Notes under the pieces: model-generated
Told to the model about the DNA's origin: nothing
Seen by the model: the letters and a program-made list of their open reading frames with translations, nothing else
The model's database searches: none
Shown here: piece after piece, positions 7,949-14,769 of the stretch
How positions within the stretch are numbered: position 1 is the stretch's first letter
How the letters are laid out: every line of letters starts with the position of its first letter
DNA from: Trichomonas tenax
Lineage: Eukaryota > Parabasalia > Trichomonadida > Trichomonadidae
NCBI GenBank assembly: GCA_023091735.1
Contig: JALKBU010001204.1
Span: 1 to 14,769, forward strand
Reading direction: 5' to 3'
DNA: 14,769 bases
Made by a program: the position numbers and the translations under genes

Positions 7949-8136
7949 GAACCTGTTCATGATGGGGATAACATATTAATACATAGAACCCTTAATAAGA
8001 ATGTTTCATTCATCAATATACATGGAGGAATGTTCATTGATACATATTATATTGTCATAAATAAAATGATATAAAAACTGATGATATAGTGTGCACGCAA
8101 CTTGGTTTATATAATGCTTCATATAAGAATCCATAA
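7949..8136 (+). pseudogene. Possible coding remnant, two frames
   Basis: An open frame of 41 codons without an ATG (7949-8074) reads like protein: it includes PVHDGDNILIHRTLNK and INIHGGMF. It is followed at once, in a frame shifted by one base, by 21 codons containing DDIVCTQLGLYN and ending at 8136. The balanced residue mix and direct continuation suggest a fragment of a former gene, but the stretch is short enough to be chance. Family not recognised. Confidence 0.3.
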
Positions 8137-8623
8137 ATACTCATCAAATAGTGATCTACAACTCATTTTTCTTCCATTTCATTTATCGATGATTATTGAT
8201 AAATTTTGATTCCATTTCAGCTTGAAATAACAGATATACTGTACTATCATCAGATTCCACATGCCACAATAGGGTTTTGAGAATAGAAATCATATAAGCA
8301 ATATTGTTTTATAATTTTGATTTTGATTTATAACAAAACTTTATTGCAGTGCCATATTAGAATGGAACTTTGAAATTAAAAAAATTTCAAAGAATATATT
8401 ATAAATCCGAAATATCGATGAATGAAAATAAGTTTTCGGAAGAATTCGATTTATTTACCGTTGTCCGCGTAAGCGAAAATGAACCAAAATCGATATTTTA
8501 AGGCAATATTTTCGAATTTGTGATGCTTTTCGATTAATAGGCGACCAAAAATCGAACAAAATAAAATATGGAATCAAATGAAAACAAAACTGGAATTAGA
8601 AACATGCGCCAAAGTGTTAATGA

Positions 8624-8797
8624 CAGCTAAAGCTATTCAATCGCATAGTTAATAGCCGTGAATTGGCAACTTTTCAGCACTTTCAAAACATACAGAAAAC
8701 TGCGTCAAACAATGATATATCATTCAAATAAAACAAATTTAATATCGTGAAAGAGTTTTTAAGGTCGTATAAAAAGAAATTTATCACAAAAGTATGA
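8624..8797 (+). pseudogene. Possible coding remnant with internal stop
   Basis: One frame holds 35 codons (including KLFNRIVNSRELATF), a single TAA at 8729, then 21 more codons in the same frame (including FNIVKEFLRSYKKKF) up to TGA at 8795. Just upstream, in another frame, is a 20-codon ATG frame from 8568. The composition is amphipathic and protein-like, unlike the flanks. It could be a decayed gene; no family is recognised and chance cannot be excluded. Confidence 0.25.
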
Positions 8798-9628
8798 CAA
8801 AAAGAATAACGTTCTTGTTTACGAAATAACTGAAAATTTAGATACTACAATCGGCTATCTATATATTTGTCAAATGTCACTTTTAAATTCAAATTTGATA
8901 ATATATCTAATATCATATGTAAATAAGGATTTTAAAGTTTTCGATTTTATTACCTTTCTCTCTTTCGATTTTTACTTCAAATTTAGAATTTATACATGAT
9001 GTAGATTCCGAATTTACTGTTTTTGGAATGTTTTAGATAGTTTTGATTTTGATCGCAAAATATTTCGATGTAGGGTGTGCAAATTAAAAATTTATGCGTA
9101 ACAAGATTTTTTCTCAAACTTTTGACTTTTTGAAAAGCTCTGTTCGGCTAATTACTGCGGAAAAAATTATTATGCAAATATATTTGACATAATATATACA
9201 TCCCAAAATTGATATATTTTTCCATTATCCAATATTTGAGAGCAATTCAATTATAAAATAACAAAAAATCGAGAACATAGAAATATATAACAATTAAAAT
9301 CTTTTAAATATAAAATCATTTTCTGAGAATACAAATCGAAAATAATTTTCATGACATTTTTTGAAAGAAAAACAAAATGCATTTTAGCTTCAATTCATCA
9401 TCTAGATCATAATCCCAAAGATTTAATTTTTGAGAGAAAAAACAGTTTTATAAATATGCTATATTTAGACTTTAAATAAAAGTTTTAATGATTTTGGTTT
9501 TTGAAATTAATTTTCAATTATATGTGGATTTTTATGCTCTACACCTACCATAGTCAATGTTTTTAATGAAAAATTTACAACTATGTTTTGTTCATGGATT
9601 CAATTTATTCCCATATTTTTTTTCAATA

Positions 9629-9859
9629 ATGTCTTTAGCATCATATATTATTCACTTGTTTAATCATTTGCTGAATTCGAAGTTCCACGACGAGTACCTC
9701 GTTGGCGGACCCGACTTTCCTATACCAAGATTCCAGAATAAAGATCTATTATTGCTGACGGAAGAGGCAAAGAAGACATTTGCCCAGCCAAATAGATTAC
9801 TCAAACTTATAGGACTAACTGTTGTTGTTGGCGACCTCCATGGAAATTTGCATGATTGA
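9629..9859 (+). pseudogene. Truncated PPP-family Ser/Thr phosphatase fragment
   Basis: 76 codons from an ATG at 9629; the frame is open further up, to an ATG at 9557, but the extra part is Phe-rich and looks noncoding. The fragment has a helical start, FPIPRF, a LLLLTEEAKKTF helix, RLLKLIG, and then VVVGDLHGNLHD. GDxHGxxxD is the first metal-binding motif of PPP phosphatases (PP1/PP2A/calcineurin type), where Asp and His bind the catalytic metals. A TGA follows directly after this motif, and nothing downstream resembles the rest of the roughly 300-residue domain (no GDYVDRG, GNHE or later His motifs). It therefore cannot be an active enzyme. GC content rises around 9680-9840, as expected for recently coding DNA. 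I see no splice-site-like sequence that would rescue it. Confidence 0.65.
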
Positions 9860-10046
9860 AACCAATTATTTTTATTTATATCACTTTAAATTTAGTTTCA
9901 AGCAATGAATATCACTAATTTCGATTGATATTTATTGACATGTTTAGTTAGTCATTTATCCAATGTTTTTTTTTTTATTAGAAAACAATTTTTCCTAAGA
10001 TAAATATACAAAAATAAGTTTAAAACATAAATACGCATATAAAAGC

Positions 10047-11264
10047 TTATTCCAAGGTTGTCTTAGTGAGTTGAGCTTTGAGTTCATCTTCTTCTTTCGA
10101 GAGCCTTTCGATCTGTGCCTCCATTTCCTCTGTCTGGGAGTGAATCTTCATGCAGAGGTTATCGATTGGTGTGTTGAACTTCAGTCTTGCTGTGCTTCCA
10201 TTTCTCAGCTGATTGATCTGTTCCCATCTTCTTCTGTTTTGCGTTGTGAGTTCGATGATTGCCAACTTCAGTTTCTCGAGCTCAGCGAGAGCGACATCCT
10301 TCTTTGTTGCGTCCTTCTCCTTGAGGTGTTGAATCTTCTGCTCGAGGAGCTTCACGTTTGAGTCTTGTTGCCTTAATTTCTCCATAATTTCGTTAGATGT
10401 GTGCTGTTCTTTCTTGTATGTGTTTGCGAGTGAGTCCTGGCGCTCTTCTTCACTCATCATCTCGTGGATGGACTCCTTTGTCTTTTCTTCGAATGAATTG
10501 ATCTGCTGGAGAAGGATTTCTGTCTTACTGCGCATATCTTCGATCTCTTCATAGGACTTTGATTCTTTTGGCGCCGGAATCTTGCTTTCCAGGACTTTGC
10601 ACTTCTCAATTTCCGCTTTAATCAAATCAACAACTGGTTCTTGGTTCTTTAAAGCTTGAATAACTGTATTTGTTTGGTTTGTGAACTCAGAATAGAGCAT
10701 TCCCATAGTAGAGAGGATCTGAATATCAATTTCCTTGCCAAGTTCCTCGTTTTGCACTTGCGTGAGGTTGGCAAGATTTGTTTGTCGATATTGAGAAACT
10801 TCTTCTCTGAGGCTCTGAATATTTTTGTAAATGCTTGCGATTTTGTTTGACGACTGTTCACGCTTTTCGACACGCTCGCGTTCAATTGTTTCGATATCTT
10901 GCTGATATGTCGCGAGATCGAGCTTGCTTTGGGTAATAACTGCTTCAATTTTATACACTTCGTCGAATGTCTGTTCTATTTTGCTGTTAATTTCACGAGC
11001 TTCTGGAGTAGAGTTTTGTGAAGAGTTTTCTCTCGCTGCCAATGTTTCAGCCTTCAAAACGAGCATTTCTAAAGTTTGCATCGTTTCATCGAGGCTTTTA
11101 AGGTCCACTTTTTGAGCCATATTCCATGTATCTGTGGCAAGTCTCATTTTCTTTTGAGCTTCGTCGCATTCAGCCTGTTTCTTCTCAAGAAGAAGTTTGA
11201 CGCTGTTGATTTGGCGCTGTGTTTCGCTGTATGTCTTTATTAATTGGGCCTTTTGCTCTTCCAT
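10047..11264 (-). CDS. Coiled-coil protein, unknown function
   Basis: 405 residues from ATG at 11264-11262 to TAA at 10047. Almost the whole length is predicted by eye as long helices with heptad-like spacing of Leu, Ile and Met among Glu, Lys and Gln. Breaks with helix-breaking residues lie near 80-88 (NSSQNSTPE) and 233-239 (KIPAPKE). The last block (RRRWEQINQL, then NTPIDNLCMKIHSQTEEMEAQ) is also helical. There is no signal peptide, membrane segment or recognisable globular domain. It resembles cytoskeletal, ciliary or kinetochore coiled-coil proteins in general shape only. GC content and codon use are higher than in the flanking spacer, supporting a real gene. A promoter-like AAGTGCCACATTT element sits 27 bases before the ATG. 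The smaller helical gene at 11705-12094 lies about 440 bases upstream on the same strand. Confidence 0.85.
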   Translation of the reverse strand: MEEQKAQLIKTYSETQRQINSVKLLLEKKQAECDEAQKKMRLATDTWNMAQKVDLKSLDETMQTLEMLVLKAETLAARENSSQNSTPEAREINSKIEQTFDEVYKIEAVITQSKLDLATYQQDIETIERERVEKREQSSNKIASIYKNIQSLREEVSQYRQTNLANLTQVQNEELGKEIDIQILSTMGMLYSEFTNQTNTVIQALKNQEPVVDLIKAEIEKCKVLESKIPAPKESKSYEEIEDMRSKTEILLQQINSFEEKTKESIHEMMSEEERQDSLANTYKKEQHTSNEIMEKLRQQDSNVKLLEQKIQHLKEKDATKKDVALAELEKLKLAIIELTTQNRRRWEQINQLRNGSTARLKFNTPIDNLCMKIHSQTEEMEAQIERLSKEEDELKAQLTKTTLE

Positions 11265-11278
11265 TTGTTTTTAATGCC

Positions 11279-11291
11279 AAATGTGGCACTT
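11279..11291 (-). promoter_or_regulatory. AAGTGCCACATTT promoter-like element
   Basis: In gene direction AAGTGCCACATTT starts 27 bases before the ATG of the coiled-coil gene. The NOT4-like gene has AAGTGTCACATTT starting 26 bases before its ATG: 12 of 13 bases identical at nearly the same distance. The element overlaps a small palindrome, TGCCA-AATG-TGGCA (11275-11288). It is a candidate core promoter element, possibly near the transcription start, since trichomonad leaders are short. Confidence 0.5.
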
Positions 11292-11704
11292 TTTATCTAT
11301 AAAAATTATCTTTTTCTTTTATAACTTAATTTTTATAATCTACACAATATGTATTTCACTTTTCTCACTCTAATTTTCTTTATTCATCAATATTCCCCAA
11401 AGAATTTCATCAATCATCACTAAATATTAAACAAACATCTCAATATTAATATGTTTATTTAAATTTTTGAATCCCAGAACTTGGTTTTATTATTTTATAT
11501 CGATCAAAACTATTTAAAGTGATAAACTTTCAATAAGTCATAATTATCTTTACCTTCGAATGAATATTATAGATTTAGATTGATGGGAGATGAAAGTAGA
11601 ATAATGAAAATATTTTGATAAATATGAACAGTAATAATATTAAATTTAGTGATTAATTATAGGAGTGTAATGTTATTACAAATATATAGTTTACAAGGCG
11701 AGAA
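11292..11704. other. Intergenic spacer
   Basis: AT-rich spacer between two genes on the minus strand. Apart from the promoter-like element at its lower edge, I see only T-rich and A-rich runs and no gene, RNA gene or clear repeat. The upper end should contain the 3' end of the 129-residue gene; a TGTAAAC about 13 bases past its stop could contribute to a UAAA-type polyadenylation signal. Confidence 0.5.
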
Positions 11705-12094
11705 TTAAGCTGTTGGTGTGCGAAGAGCTGATTCGACTGTTGTAATCGTGTCACTGAGGAGGTTTACGTCTGCCTGGATTGTATCGATGCACTCGAGCTC
11801 GGTGACAATTGACTCTATCGATGTTATAATTGTCTCCAATTCTTCATAACTTTGTTCTGAGAGATTCTGAATGTTCTTTCTTGCATTTTCGAGTGACTCT
11901 ATAGCCTTTATCGCTACGTCACCCATTCCATCGAGTTTTGTGCGAATTTGTTTTGTCGCTTCATCAAATGATCGAATTATATCTTGTGAATATGTTTCAA
12001 GTTGACCAACGACATCAGAAAATTGCTGTTTATCCTCATCGCTGATTGTTGAAAGGGCAATTCCGCTTGATCCGACTTGAGGAACTTCCACCAT
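11705..12094 (-). CDS. Small helical protein, unknown function
   Basis: 129 residues from ATG at 12094-12092, preceded by an A-rich leader (ATATAAAAAAAATGG). A Ser/Gly-rich N-terminus of about 18 residues is followed by continuous helices to near the C-terminus (DEDKQQFSDVVGQLETY, EELETIITSIESIVTEL, ADVNLLSDTITTVESAL). There is one Cys, no membrane segment and no signal peptide. Size and all-helical architecture resemble small coiled-coil subunits of complexes such as BLOC-1/BORC, but I cannot confirm that by motif and do not assign it. Upstream are a GGGGTTGGCTAAATT element and GGGTC/GACCC words. It is divergent from the frame-broken gene at 12207 with only 112 bases between the start codons. 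Confidence 0.75.
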   Translation of the reverse strand: MVEVPQVGSSGIALSTISDEDKQQFSDVVGQLETYSQDIIRSFDEATKQIRTKLDGMGDVAIKAIESLENARKNIQNLSEQSYEELETIITSIESIVTELECIDTIQADVNLLSDTITTVESALRTPTA

Positions 12095-12168
12095 TTTTTT
12101 TATATAAAAATAGGGGTCTTCGCAAGAATAGGACCCTTTAATAATTTATAATTCAGGGTCAAAATTTA

Positions 12169-12177
12169 GCCAACCCC
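12169..12177 (-). promoter_or_regulatory. GGGGTTGGC element in divergent promoter region
   Basis: GGGGTTGGCTAAATT, read in the direction of the 129-residue gene, closely matches GGGGTTGGCAAAATT before the large Ser-rich gene. It lies in the 112-base region between divergent starts, which also has a GGGTC/GACCC inverted pair around 12114-12136. It may serve one or both genes. Confidence 0.3.
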
Positions 12178-12206
12178 TTCATTTATTTGGGCGTTTTACA
12201 GTTAAC

Positions 12207-12526
12207 ATGTCGATAAGAGTTCATCCTTTTATTAATTGGCATACAGAAACTAAATATGGTCGCCCTAACAAAGGCTTTCCTATTGGTACTCCACAGATAG
12301 CATTTCCAGAAGGATACTTATGTAAAGACAGCAAAAATAATGTGCTTTATGACAATTTTACAACAGTTTTAATTCCAAAAGAAAATTTAACATGTAATTG
12401 TACCAAAAATCCGGAGGTACCTTTATCAGTCCTTTAAACTGGAATTACCTTAAACCCTATAATGCTTTTGAAGAAATACCTTTTCAATCAGTGATTCCTG
12501 GTGATCCTGCTGAGTGTTCTGATTAA
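12207..12526 (+). pseudogene. Small gene interrupted by one frameshift, unknown product
   Basis: From ATG at 12207 the frame runs 76 codons (MSIRVHPFINW, YGRPNKGFPIGTPQ, FPEGYL, NLTCNC). Near 12410 a protein-like sequence continues in the -1 frame from about 12413 (GGTFISPLNWNYLKPYNAF, then PGDPAECSD) to TAA at 12524. The original frame ends within nine codons of the switch. Together they would make about 106 residues rich in Pro, Gly, Trp, Tyr and Phe, the profile of a small folded domain. I do not recognise the family. A one-base loss in CCGGAGG-like sequence explains it. No canonical -1 slippery heptamer is present (the junction reads C-AAA-AAT), so programmed shifting is less likely. A sequencing error is also possible. 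Confidence 0.5.
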
Positions 12527-13511
12527 ATTTGACTAAATTCAAAGAAAAAAAAACAATTTGTTGTTACAAATTCACACTCCAAAATAATCATCGTGGCAAA
12601 CAGCTTCCATATCAAACATCATTGTCTGATTTTGGGTCTTCCATTGCTATGAATATTAAAAGCTTCAGGAGTCAGAAATAATTCAAAATTCTTTTTGTTG
12701 GACCAGAATAGAAATAAATAAAAATTCGACTAAGAGATATTCTTCCCACAAAGGCGCAGCAACAGGGTATTGGCCTGTACAGGAGCTGAAGTTTTAACTT
12801 CGAATTTAAGTCAAAAAAAATTTCACCATTTTTTCTGGAAAATATCATTTACAGTTTCGAAGACCACTTTAAATACATTACCGATTTCAGAAAGAGCGCA
12901 TCTACAATTCTATATCCTTGATATTCTCAATATTTTTGATGATTTTTTTTAGATTTGTTTTCAAAATTATCGTTAAAGCGAAATAATTGATCTACAATGG
13001 TTTGGCATCAACATATTGATGGATATATTGATAGCTTCTGAGCTGATAATGAAAACGAGAACAATAAAGTGAAAATATTGTAAAATGAAATAAATTTGGT
13101 TTCATTCATCATTTTCCTCTGTTCTCTATTATTTTTCAGATGATCAATCTATGGAAATATATGATGAAGGATTTACTTTGTTATATTTATACAAACTTCA
13201 AAATCTTCTGGAAATTGAAAAAAAAAAACAATCATATGACCTTTATTTATATATAGAATGTTCTTTCTTTTATGTAGCTATATTCTCTATAATGTGTATT
13301 ATCATTGTTTAAATTGTGTTATCAAATTCCTGTTATTTGTTGTCATTAAAGCATTTTTTGTCTTATCGAAATCAAATCATTTTGTTTTGATCATATTTAT
13401 TGATGAATGTGTGTTGCGGTGTATTTACAAGTGAAAGCAGATGCTCCATGATGTGTAGTATTGTGTGAGAATGATATTTTGTTGTGAAATAGATTAAAAA
13501 ATGCATCAAGG
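12527..13511. other. Intergenic region with possible coding debris
   Basis: AT-rich, with no firm gene. A frame from 12571 to 12681 contains GKQLPYQTSLSDFGSS and may continue the decayed gene upstream. Around 12733-12790 another frame reads SSHKGAATGYWPVQELKF before a stop. The region 12997-13140 has short frames broken by stops. A 53-codon ATG frame at 13151-13312 is listed separately. No RNA gene or clear repeat is seen. Confidence 0.4.
13151..13312 (+). CDS. Possible 53-residue protein with hydrophobic C-terminus
   Basis: An ATG frame of 53 codons (MEIYDEGFTLLYLYKLQNLL at the start), lying in a frame that is open from 13094. A Lys-rich middle (EIEKKKQ) is followed by a hydrophobic stretch, FFYVAIFSIMCIIIV, that could span a membrane and ends at the stop. 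No family is recognised and no promoter-like motif precedes it. In such AT-rich DNA, Ile/Phe/Tyr/Lys-rich frames arise by chance, so this may be neither gene nor remnant. Confidence 0.2.
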   Translation: MEIYDEGFTLLYLYKLQNLLEIEKKKQSYDLYLYIECSFFYVAIFSIMCIIIV

Positions 13512-13526
13512 AAGTGTCACATTTTT
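13512..13526 (+). promoter_or_regulatory. AAGTGTCACATTTTT promoter-like element
   Basis: AAGTGTCACATTTTT begins 26 bases before the ATG at 13538. Its counterpart AAGTGCCACATTT lies 27 bases before the coiled-coil gene on the other strand, and GTCACATTTTT recurs before the large Ser-rich gene. The shared sequence, orientation and spacing make it the best candidate promoter element in the window. Confidence 0.5.
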
Positions 13527-13537
13527 AAATTTTTTTC

Positions 13538-14500
13538 ATGTCGCGACAACAACACAAAGAATGCCCATTATGTATAACAGAGTTCAGTCCCAGTGAGTAC
13601 GACTTCTATCCTTGCCCCTGCGGATACCAGATTTGCTCTTTTTGCTTCGAGAAAATTAAATCGGAATATAAATCGAACAGATGCCCCTTATGTCGACGAA
13701 TCTACGATGACGACGCCGTCGACCGTGTTGGACCTCAATACAAACCGGTTCCTATCGTCAGACCGCCTCCAGAGAAGAAACCAGAACCAACCAATTGCAT
13801 TTTATCAAAGAAAATTGTTCAGATCGTTGGAATCCCGCAGAAGTATCTCTTGACGTCGTTGTTGACGAGGAATGATTATCTCGGCCAATACGGCATTATT
13901 CGAAAAATTGCAATTTTTTCAAGTTTTAAATCTCCGTTTAGAAGGCAAACAATACATTCTATCGTCAAACCAGAACAAATACAGAGTAAATCTTCCGTTT
14001 ACGTTAAATTTGCTTCACAAAATGAAGCAGATTTGTGCATTTTATCACTAAACAACATCTCAATCAAAGGTGAGACAATTTTAGCGGCTTACGCGTTGAC
14101 AGAAGAGTGTTCTGAAACATTACAAGAAAAAGAATGTCCAAATAAAAAGACTTGCTTAAAAGTCCATAAAAAGAATACACCAACGAAAATACAACTGACG
14201 TTAGATGAAGTAGATAGGAAATCCGATAAATTTACGAGTGCTTTGCAGATTAAAGTTCCAGACAATTATCAAAATTATCCAAAAAGATCGTTTGGAACAT
14301 CATTGTTCCCACCGCCGAGAATTATTCCACCACCTAATGGTAATGGCCAATTTATGATTACAAATGTCTTTAATCGCTCTGAATATCAAGTTTCTTTGTT
14401 TGATTTAGCCATGCATCCAGATGCAATTCTTTTGCCTTCTCCTGTACCAATGAAACCACTTGTTAGCTTAATAGAAGGTCTTGGCTTAGATCAAAGATAA
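13538..14500 (+). CDS. NOT4-like E3 ubiquitin ligase (RING, RRM, CCCH)
   Basis: 320 residues. A C4C4 RING finger covers 9-52: Cys 9, 12, 26, 28, 33, 36, 49 and 52, with FYPCPCGYQICSFC, the signature of CNOT4/Not4. An RRM follows at about 90-190 (KKIVQIVGI and SSVYVKFA as the RNP-like strands; RNDYLGQYGIIRKI matches the NOT4 loop), and a CCCH finger lies at 191-210 (C-x8-C-x5-C-x3-H). This order is diagnostic of Not4, the ubiquitin ligase tied to the CCR4-NOT deadenylase complex, which in yeast and animals acts in mRNA decay, translation quality control and ribosome ubiquitination. The cytoplasmic role is inferred from the family. The C-terminal tail (from about 213) is short and Pro-rich (FPPPRIIPPPNG); animal CNOT4 is much longer. 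The ATG is 12 bases after the promoter-like element. Confidence 0.93.
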   Translation: MSRQQHKECPLCITEFSPSEYDFYPCPCGYQICSFCFEKIKSEYKSNRCPLCRRIYDDDAVDRVGPQYKPVPIVRPPPEKKPEPTNCILSKKIVQIVGIPQKYLLTSLLTRNDYLGQYGIIRKIAIFSSFKSPFRRQTIHSIVKPEQIQSKSSVYVKFASQNEADLCILSLNNISIKGETILAAYALTEECSETLQEKECPNKKTCLKVHKKNTPTKIQLTLDEVDRKSDKFTSALQIKVPDNYQNYPKRSFGTSLFPPPRIIPPPNGNGQFMITNVFNRSEYQVSLFDLAMHPDAILLPSPVPMKPLVSLIEGLGLDQR

Positions 14501-14769
14501 TTATAAAATATTATATTTGTTTTGCTCAAAAATAACCTAATATTTATATTAACATAACCTAAAGATAATAACATTCTCTTTATATAAATCGAATACAAAA
14601 TCATTAAAAATAAAATCTTATAGAGCAATTAAATTTTTATACGCAAAGTCGGCGAAACTCGTTTTTTAACTCACTGGATTAACTTTTTGCTAAGTTATTG
14701 AACCCCAATGTACAAAATCATGTTGTGCATGATATATTAAAGAATTAGCTAACAAAGTCTATATTTCAT
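14501..14769. other. Downstream noncoding sequence
   Basis: AT-rich DNA after the NOT4-like gene. TATAAAATATT lies a few bases after the stop codon and may act in 3' end formation. A slightly GC-richer patch, AAAGTCGGCGAAACTCG near 14646, has no recognisable RNA or protein feature. Nothing else can be supported up to the window edge. Confidence 0.4.

Larger units (their letters stand above)
7791..9628. other. Long gene-poor, AT-rich region
   Basis: About 1.8 kb without an intact gene. It carries two weak coding remnants (7949-8136 and 8624-8797), an AAGTGACATTT word on the minus strand at 8872-8882 with no gene after it, and many TCGA-containing words between 8400 and 8560. A small inverted repeat (TCCGAAA at 8406-8412 with TTTCGGA at 8434-8440) is present. 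I see no tRNA-like cloverleaf or other RNA gene. It probably holds old gene fragments decaying to noncoding DNA. Confidence 0.5.

Noticed and set aside
8440..8700. tRNA or small structural RNA
   Set aside because: GC-bearing words such as GTCCGCGTAAGCG drew attention, but no cloverleaf, T-arm GGTTCGAATCC-type sequence or snRNA box could be fitted.
12400..12420. Programmed -1 frameshift site
   Set aside because: The bases at the junction (C-AAA-AAT) do not form a canonical X-XXY-YYZ heptamer and I see no following stem-loop; a simple one-base loss is simpler.
13100..13141. Possible intron 3' end (TTTTTCAG) before the 53-codon frame
   Set aside because: No matching 5' splice site (GTATGT-like) or trichomonad-type ACTAAC branch sequence is seen nearby.

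Overview
This is AT-rich nuclear DNA of a unicellular eukaryote, not of a bacterium. The long reading frames have no introns, use the standard stop codons and sit between very AT-rich spacers with T and A runs. The clearest gene is a NOT4-type RING/RRM/CCCH ubiquitin ligase. Short, densely packed upstream regions, very Ser/Lys-rich low-complexity proteins, a decayed F5/8 type C (discoidin-like) domain gene and a truncated PPP-type phosphatase gene together suggest a parabasalid such as Trichomonas or Tritrichomonas. That assignment is inference; no rRNA or other marker is present to prove it.

Layout. Bases 1-1269 hold no convincing gene but contain four inverted repeats, the best being a 38-bp imperfect stem at 949-1039. 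A 507-residue acidic, disordered protein follows on the + strand (1270-2793). Convergent to it on the minus strand is a 1298-residue Ser-rich protein (3812-7708); between the two lies a discoidin-domain pseudogene with two frame changes (3213-3786). The large minus-strand protein carries two arrays of short linear motifs, an irregular SILSDSF array and a roughly 22-residue periodic array with a core like SSFIxxES, plus a short basic helical C-terminal domain.

Bases 7709-9628 are a 1.9-kb gene-poor stretch with weak coding remnants, ended by a phosphatase fragment (9629-9859) that stops right after its GDLHGNLHD motif. Two minus-strand genes follow: a 405-residue coiled-coil protein (10047-11264) and a 129-residue helical protein (11705-12094). 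Divergent from the second is a small frame-broken gene (12207-12526), then about 1 kb of decayed or noncoding sequence, and finally the NOT4 homologue (13538-14500).

No operon or pathway links the genes. The most useful cross-gene signal is an upstream motif, GYCACATTT, in gene orientation before three of the five intact genes; in two of them it lies 26-27 bases before the ATG. I did not find mobile-element proteins, CRISPR arrays, tRNAs or rRNAs. The most novel-looking item is the 1298-residue protein with two separate motif arrays.
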